A stretch of 64,000 bases of DNA from Rhodococcus zopfii NBRC 100606 = JCM 9919. GTDB lineage: Bacteria > Actinomycetota > Actinomycetes > Mycobacteriales > Mycobacteriaceae. The first letter of the stretch is position 1; every line of letters starts with the position of its first letter. Positions 48,378-64,000 of this stretch are shown here, piece after piece. Both the position numbers and the translations under genes were made by a program. The notes below the pieces were generated by a model. It was not told the DNA's origin and did no database searches. It was given only the letters and a program-made list of their open reading frames with translations. The DNA lies in assembly GCF_001895025.1 (NCBI RefSeq), contig NZ_BCXI01000027.1:62001-126000 (forward strand), written 5' to 3'.

Positions 48378-49240
48378 GCACGAACACCGACCGGGATCTC
48401 CCACAGGGCGCCTTCGACGCCGACCGGATGTTCGATTTCCCGGAGCCCGACGCGGCGCATCCGGAAGGATCGGCGCGCGCGCTCGTCGACCACAGCCTGA
48501 TGCAGTTCACCCGACTGCTGCGACGCTGGTCCCGCGACCCGGCCACCATGATCCAGGCGCTGCTGTATCCGGCACTGACCCTCGTGATGTTCCGACTCGT
48601 GCTGGGCGATTCGATCGCCTCGGCGACCGGGCAACCCGCGATCTACGGCAACGTCCCGTTGATCGCGCTGATCGGTGCGATGTTCGGATCGGTCGTCAGC
48701 GCCGTGGGGTTGCGGGAAGAACGTAAGAAGGGCCTGCTCAGCAGGTTCTGGGCGATGCCCGTCCACCGTGCGTCGGGTCTGCTCGGCCGCATGATGGCCG
48801 AGGCGGTGCGGATCTTCGCCACGACCGTGCTCATCGTGGTGGTCGGAACAGCCCTGGGCTTCCGGTTCCTCCAGGGACCGCTCGCCGGTGTCGTCATGCT
48901 GCTGATCCCGATTCTGTTCGGGATGGGCTTCGCGGTGATGGTCACCGCGCTGGCCGTGATGTCCGGCGATTCCCCGCTCGTGGAGACCGTGTCGATCGTC
49001 GCCACGCTGCTCATGTTCTTCAATTCGGGGTTCGTTCCGGTGATGGCCTATCCGACGTGGCTGCAGCCGGTCGTGCAGTACCAGCCGCTCTCCTGCGCGA
49101 TCGACACGATGAAAGGTCTGTCGCTCGGCGGTCCCGTCCTCCAGCCGCTGCTGCTCACGTGCGCGTGGTCGCTCGGGATGATCGTGGTGTTCCTGTATCC
49201 GGCTGTCCGCGGTTACCGCCACGCCGCCGCCCACAGCTGA
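48374..49240 (+). CDS. ABC-2 type permease, DrrC-like
   Basis: A 288-aa membrane protein with six helices. REERKKGLLSRFWAMPVHRASGLLGRM is the ABC-2 cytoplasmic signature. ATG 48374 overlaps the previous stop as ATGA. With the two preceding genes it makes a complete DrrABC-type exporter. In M. tuberculosis DrrABC moves a complex lipid; the substrate here is unknown. The NRPS product is one possibility, but it is on the other strand 3.7 kb away. Confidence 0.9.
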   Translation: MSTNTDRDLPQGAFDADRMFDFPEPDAAHPEGSARALVDHSLMQFTRLLRRWSRDPATMIQALLYPALTLVMFRLVLGDSIASATGQPAIYGNVPLIALIGAMFGSVVSAVGLREERKKGLLSRFWAMPVHRASGLLGRMMAEAVRIFATTVLIVVVGTALGFRFLQGPLAGVVMLLIPILFGMGFAVMVTALAVMSGDSPLVETVSIVATLLMFFNSGFVPVMAYPTWLQPVVQYQPLSCAIDTMKGLSLGGPVLQPLLLTCAWSLGMIVVFLYPAVRGYRHAAAHS

Positions 49241-49263
49241 CCGAGGTCCACTACCGTGACCTC

Positions 49264-50037
49264 ATGACTGATTCCGCAGCCACGCCACTCCCATCGACAC
49301 GCCCGGTCGCGCTGGTCACCGGCCCGACCTCCGGCCTCGGCACCGCATTCGCCCGATTGCTCGCCGAGCGGGGGCACGATCTGGTCCTGGTGGCCCGCGA
49401 CGAGGCACGGCTGCACGCGCTGGCGGACGAACTCGCGGGCACATACGGTATTCGCGCCGAGATCATCGCCGCGGATCTCGCGTCGGAGGCCGGGCGGGAC
49501 GCGGTCTCCGAACGGCTCGCGAAAGGTGTCGACGTCCTCGTCAACAATGCCGGTTTCCTCACCAACGGTGAGTTCTGGGACGCGGACCTCGATCTGTTGC
49601 GCGGGCAGCTCGGTGTCAACGTCACGGCGGTGCTCGAGTTGACGCACGCCGCGCTGCCGCCGATGCGGGCAGCGGGCCGCGGCACGATCGTCAACGTGGC
49701 GAGTGTTTCGGGTTTGTTCACGGGCCCGGCGTCGACGTACAGCGCGAGCAAGGCATGGGTCGTCAAGTTCTCGGAGGGTCTCGCCCACAAGGTCGCCACC
49801 GACGGCGTGCGCATGGTCGCGCTGTGCCCCGGCTTCATGGACACCGAGTTCCATCCCCGAGGCGGGCAGGACGTGTCCGGCGTTCCGAAGCAGCTGTGGC
49901 TCGACACCGCGGAGGTCGCGCGGACGGCGCTCGAGGACGCGGAGAAGGGCCGGGTCGTGAGCATCCCCGGCAGGCGCTACCGGCTGTGGACCACGCTCGA
50001 CCGGCTCAAGCCGCGCCGGCTCGTGTGGCGGGCCTGA
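49264..50037 (+). CDS. Short-chain dehydrogenase/reductase
   Basis: A 257-aa NAD(P)-dependent oxidoreductase. Cofactor loop TGPTSGLG, NNAGF, catalytic Ser in VNVASVSGLF, and YSASK are all present. ARDEARL after strand 2 suggests NADP preference. ATG 49264 has no strong binding site; TACCGT 8 nt upstream may give a leaderless mRNA. It lies 23 nt after the DrrC-like gene. The substrate is unknown. Confidence 0.9.
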   Translation: MTDSAATPLPSTRPVALVTGPTSGLGTAFARLLAERGHDLVLVARDEARLHALADELAGTYGIRAEIIAADLASEAGRDAVSERLAKGVDVLVNNAGFLTNGEFWDADLDLLRGQLGVNVTAVLELTHAALPPMRAAGRGTIVNVASVSGLFTGPASTYSASKAWVVKFSEGLAHKVATDGVRMVALCPGFMDTEFHPRGGQDVSGVPKQLWLDTAEVARTALEDAEKGRVVSIPGRRYRLWTTLDRLKPRRLVWRA

Positions 50038-50059
50038 AACCCCCGGCAGAAACGACCGC

Positions 50060-50092
50060 GGGGCCGGTGACGAATCGTTCGTCACCGGCCCC
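50060..50092. terminator. Bidirectional terminator between SDR and mycolyltransferase 2
   Basis: GGGGCCGGTGACGAA (50060-50074), loop TCG, and the exact complement TTCGTCACCGGCCCC (50078-50092) form a 15-bp stem between two convergent genes. Confidence 0.85.
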
Positions 50093-50130
50093 GAGGTCTT
50101 CCGTCGCAGCCGCCGCGGTTCGCTGGCGGA

Positions 50131-51228
50131 TCAGCTCTCGTCGATGTCGAGCGCGCGGGCCAGCACCGGCCACGACTCCTTGAGCTCGTCCTCCCAGTAG
50201 CCCCACGAGTGGGTGCCGTCCTCGCGGAACTTGAAGGTCGCCGGGATGCCGAGCTCGTCCAGCCGATTCTGCAGGTTGTGCGTGCAGTAGTTGGTGGCGG
50301 CTTCGATCACGCCACCGACGATGACCTGGTTCGCCACGTTGCCGGCATCGCCGTTCATACCCGGCCCGTCACCGTTGTCGTACCGGCCGGGCAGGCCGGT
50401 GCCGTTCGAGACGTACAACTCCAGGCCGCGCAGCTTCTCCGCGTGCAGGTAGGGGTCGTTCGCCTCCCACGCCGGGTCGTCGTCCGACCCCCACATGTTC
50501 TGGATGTCGCCGCCACCCCACGTCTCGACCGTCACCTTGACGAACTGCTTGCCGATGGGGTCCGACGTCTGCGCGCAGCCGCTGTACGCGGCGACACCGC
50601 CGAACAGGCCCGGCTTCGCGGTCGCGAGGGAGAACACCGAAGTGCCGGACGACGACAGGCCGGCGATGGCATTGACGCCGTTGGTGCCGAGCGCGGCGTC
50701 GACGATGGGCGGCAGTTCCTCGGTGATGAACGTCGTCCACTTGTTGTTGCCGAGCGCCGGATCCGGTGAGTACCAGTCGGTGTAGTAGCTGAACCGGCCG
50801 GCCAGCGGCGATACGACGTTGATGTTCTTGTCGGTCAGGAAGTCGATCGCATCGGTCTGCAGGCGCCACGTGCCCGCGTCCTCGCCGCCGCCGGCGCCGT
50901 TGAGCAGGTACAGGGTGGGACGCGGTTCGCTCGTGTCGGCCGGACGCCACACGTCGACCGGGATCTCACGTCCCATCGACGCCGAGTAGACCCAGATGAT
51001 GATCGAGTGTTCGTCGTACACCTCGGTCTTGGTGATCTTCGAACCGTTGGGCGACTCGACCGAGGACAGAACGTTCCCGGTGTCGAGGACCGGATCGGCG
51101 CCCGCGGTGGTCGCGCCCGCGGCCACCGGCAGTGCGGCCGCGGCCAGCACCACGGCAAGGGACCTCGCGACGGCTACCACCGTACGGTTCGTGTTTCGGC
51201 GCATGCGCTCGCTTCCCACCTTCTCCAT
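50131..51228 (-). CDS. Mycolyltransferase (antigen 85 family), copy 2
   Basis: A 365-aa exported mycolate transferase. A signal peptide (VARSLAVVLAAAALPVAAGATTAGA) precedes DPVLDTGNVLSSVES. The elbow GLSSSGTSV carries the Ser nucleophile, YYTDWYSPDPALGNNKWTTFI is family-typical, and His lies in GTHSWGYW. ATG 51228 follows AGGA by 6 nt; an ATG at 51204 is also possible. It is close in sequence to copy 3, 580 nt away on the other strand, so the two probably arose by inverted duplication. The small secreted gene lies upstream, after a hairpin. Confidence 0.94.
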   Translation of the reverse strand: MEKVGSERMRRNTNRTVVAVARSLAVVLAAAALPVAAGATTAGADPVLDTGNVLSSVESPNGSKITKTEVYDEHSIIIWVYSASMGREIPVDVWRPADTSEPRPTLYLLNGAGGGEDAGTWRLQTDAIDFLTDKNINVVSPLAGRFSYYTDWYSPDPALGNNKWTTFITEELPPIVDAALGTNGVNAIAGLSSSGTSVFSLATAKPGLFGGVAAYSGCAQTSDPIGKQFVKVTVETWGGGDIQNMWGSDDDPAWEANDPYLHAEKLRGLELYVSNGTGLPGRYDNGDGPGMNGDAGNVANQVIVGGVIEAATNYCTHNLQNRLDELGIPATFKFREDGTHSWGYWEDELKESWPVLARALDIDES

Positions 51229-51276
51229 TACTGTTCCTGGGTGTCGGGTCACCGCGGAGCAGCGCCCTCGTAGATG

Positions 51277-51310
51277 CGACGATGGGACCCCCGAAGGGAT
51301 CCCATCGTCG
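51277..51310 (-). terminator. Hairpin between the small secreted gene and mycolyltransferase 2
   Basis: CGACGATGGGA (51277-51287) pairs with TCCCATCGTCG (51300-51310) across 12 nt, 25 nt past the stop of the 72-aa gene. It would end that transcript or reduce read-through. Confidence 0.7.
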
Positions 51311-51334
51311 ACTGGTGCGATCTGTTGTCGCGTA

Positions 51335-51553
51335 TCAGCCGATCGCGAAGCACTGACCGCCGACCACTGCGAACACGTTGCCCGGGGGGCAGTTCGGCGG
51401 GGTGACGGCGTCCGCGAGCTGGTCCGGGGTCAGGCCGATGAACGGGATCGGCGCCTGCGGCACGATCGGCTCCGCCTGAGCGGCACCGGCGGCGCCGAAA
51501 GCGATCCCGGCAGCGGCGGCGCTGCCGAGCAGAACAGTCAGTGCACGACGCAT
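51335..51553 (-). CDS. Small secreted protein with a C-terminal Cys pair (72 aa)
   Basis: The product starts MRRALTVLLGSAAAAGIAFG and the signal peptide ends at AAQA, leaving about 45 mature residues. The mature part is Pro-rich (EPIVPQAPIPFIGLTPDQLADA) with two Cys in NCPPGNVFAVVGGQCFAIG, which could form one disulfide. No family is recognised. ATG 51553 has AGGAGG about 10 nt upstream. It lies between and is flanked by two mycolyltransferases, so a role in the cell envelope or outer membrane is likely but unproven. Confidence 0.75.
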   Translation of the reverse strand: MRRALTVLLGSAAAAGIAFGAAGAAQAEPIVPQAPIPFIGLTPDQLADAVTPPNCPPGNVFAVVGGQCFAIG

Positions 51554-51809
51554 CTGAGAACTCCTCCTGTAAGCGGCCACCACAGCGGCCGGTTCAACGA
51601 TGGCGGCGACAGCACGAACCCCCCATCGGTGCGGATCACACCGTACGCCAACGGTGACGATACCGTAAAGAAGTTCAATTCTCCGGTTACCTATCTCCCC
51701 GCGAGGAACGACGATCGGGGTGAAACGGAAACACGGTTCACGGCGATGATCAACCGAACAGCCCCGGCGGTCGGCACGTCGATCGCCACGACAGGCAGGT
51801 CCGCGACGC

Positions 51810-52853
51810 ATGACCCGAACGGCAGCGCGTACAGCGCTCTTGGTGGTATCCGCCCTGCTCGCTGCGGTGTTTCCGGCCCTGGGGACCGCGGCCGCCGACC
51901 CGGTTCTCGATCGCGCCGAACCGCTTGCGTCACCGGTGTCGGCGAACGGATCGCACATCACCCGGATCGAGGTACGCGATGAGCAGTCGCTCGTTCTGTA
52001 CGCGTATTCCGGGGCGATGGACCGGGAGATCCCGCTGGAAATACTCCGACCGGAGGACACCGGTGTCCCCCGCCCCACGCTGTATCTGCTCAACGGCGCC
52101 GGCGGTGGTGAGGACGGCGCCACGTGGAGCGCCCGCACCGACGCCGCGTCCTTCCTGGCCGACAAGAACGTCAATGTCGTCACCCCGATGGCCGGGAAAT
52201 GGAGCTATTACACCGACTGGCAGCGGCCCGATCCGGTGCTCGGCGTCAACAAGTGGACGACTTTCCTGACCGAGGAACTGCCTCCGCTGATCGACGCCGG
52301 CCTCGGCACCAACGGCGTCAACGCGATTGCCGGCCTGTCGTCCTCGGGTACCTCGGTCCTGCAGCTTCCGATCGCGAAGCCGGGACTGTACCGCGGGGTC
52401 GCCGCGTACAGCGGGTGCGCGCAGACGTCGGACCCGGTCGGGCAGGCGTACGTGAATCTCGCGGTCGAAACGTGGGGTGGCGGAAACACCGAGAACATGT
52501 GGGGCCCGCCGACCGATCCGGCCTGGGTGGAGAACGACCCCTACGTCAATGCCGAGAAACTGCGCGGTCTCGCCCTGTACCTGTCGAACGGCAGCGGCCT
52601 GCCCGGCCGGTACGACACGCTCGACGGACCCGACATCGACGGGGACGTCGGAACACTCGCGAACCAGGTCGTCGTCGGCGGGATCATCGAGGCCGCGACG
52701 AACGGCTGCACCCACAACATGGCGCGGCGGCTCGGCGAACTGAACATCCCCGCGACCGTCGTCTTCCGGGACACCGGCACGCATTCGTGGGGTTACTGGC
52801 GTGACGACCTCGAGAATTCCTGGCCGGTGCTGGCCGGTGCGCTCGGCGTCTGA
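51810..52853 (+). CDS. Mycolyltransferase (antigen 85 family), copy 3
   Basis: A 347-aa exported mycolate transferase with a signal peptide (ALLVVSALLAAVFPALGTAAA), the DPVLDRAEPLASPVS start, the GLSSSGTSV elbow and a C-terminal GTHSWGYW His. It shares long identical stretches with copy 2 (LYLLNGAGGGED, AYSGCAQTSDP). ATG 51810 is the start; the binding site upstream is weak (GGCAGG 12-17 nt before). It ends 18 nt before a perfect terminator. Confidence 0.94.
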   Translation: MTRTAARTALLVVSALLAAVFPALGTAAADPVLDRAEPLASPVSANGSHITRIEVRDEQSLVLYAYSGAMDREIPLEILRPEDTGVPRPTLYLLNGAGGGEDGATWSARTDAASFLADKNVNVVTPMAGKWSYYTDWQRPDPVLGVNKWTTFLTEELPPLIDAGLGTNGVNAIAGLSSSGTSVLQLPIAKPGLYRGVAAYSGCAQTSDPVGQAYVNLAVETWGGGNTENMWGPPTDPAWVENDPYVNAEKLRGLALYLSNGSGLPGRYDTLDGPDIDGDVGTLANQVVVGGIIEAATNGCTHNMARRLGELNIPATVVFRDTGTHSWGYWRDDLENSWPVLAGALGV

Positions 52854-52871
52854 TCCACCGCCCGGAACCAC

Positions 52872-52909
52872 AACGGCCGGACCGGAACACCCGTTCCGGT
52901 CCGGCCGTT
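52872..52909. terminator. Terminator between mycolyltransferase 3 and the NRPS
   Basis: AACGGCCGGACCGGAA (52872-52887) and its exact complement (52894-52909) form a 16-bp stem around CACCCG. It serves the two convergent genes. Confidence 0.85.
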
Positions 52910-52916
52910 GCCGGTA

Positions 52917-64000
<11,084 letters not shown>

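Overview
The window is high-GC DNA (about 70% by eye), densely coding, with frequent GTG and TTG starts and many 4-nt GTGA/ATGA overlaps. It encodes three antigen-85-type mycolyltransferases, an ESX-4 type VII secretion locus and mycobacterial-style cell-envelope genes. This fits a mycolic-acid-containing actinobacterium, most likely Rhodococcus or a close relative. The genus call is inferred from gene content and order, not from a database match.

Layout. (1) 1-7343: amino-sugar and housekeeping genes: nnr (NAD(P)HX repair), glmS, an alpha/beta-hydrolase, a translationally coupled trio of unknown proteins resembling Rv3440c/Rv3439c plus a 56-aa ORF, and glmM. (2) 7514-8460: rplM-rpsI. (3) 8729-21373: the ESX-4 locus: two WXG100-like proteins, a T7SS-associated protein, EccC, EccD, mycosin, EccB and an EccE-type protein. 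(4) 21391-25040: FMN reductase/TetR divergent from an acyl-CoA dehydrogenase, a 21-aa hydrophobic ORF with an excellent ribosome binding site, and a mycolyltransferase. (5) 25194-43486: a nearly continuous ribosomal supercluster on the minus strand (S10, spc and alpha operons, secY-adk-map, infA, truA), interrupted by dtd on the plus strand. (6) 43921-50037: a Tat-dependent amidase, a GntR regulator, a DrrABC-like exporter and a short-chain dehydrogenase. (7) 50131-52853: two further mycolyltransferases flanking a small secreted Cys-containing protein. (8) 52917 to the right edge: the 3' end of a very large NRPS (T-C-A-T-C-A-T-C-A-T-R) that ends in an NAD(P)H thioester reductase.

How it fits together. 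GlmS and GlmM make amino-sugar precursors for the wall. EccB/C/D/E and MycP form an inner-membrane secretion machine whose likely small cargo is the EsxT/EsxU-like pair. The mycolyltransferases attach mycolates to trehalose and arabinogalactan. The ribosomal genes form the growth-rate-controlled core. Right of rpsJ the content becomes accessory: the NRPS and possibly the ABC exporter are the best candidates for a lineage-specific product. No tRNA, rRNA, insertion sequence, prophage or CRISPR array was seen.
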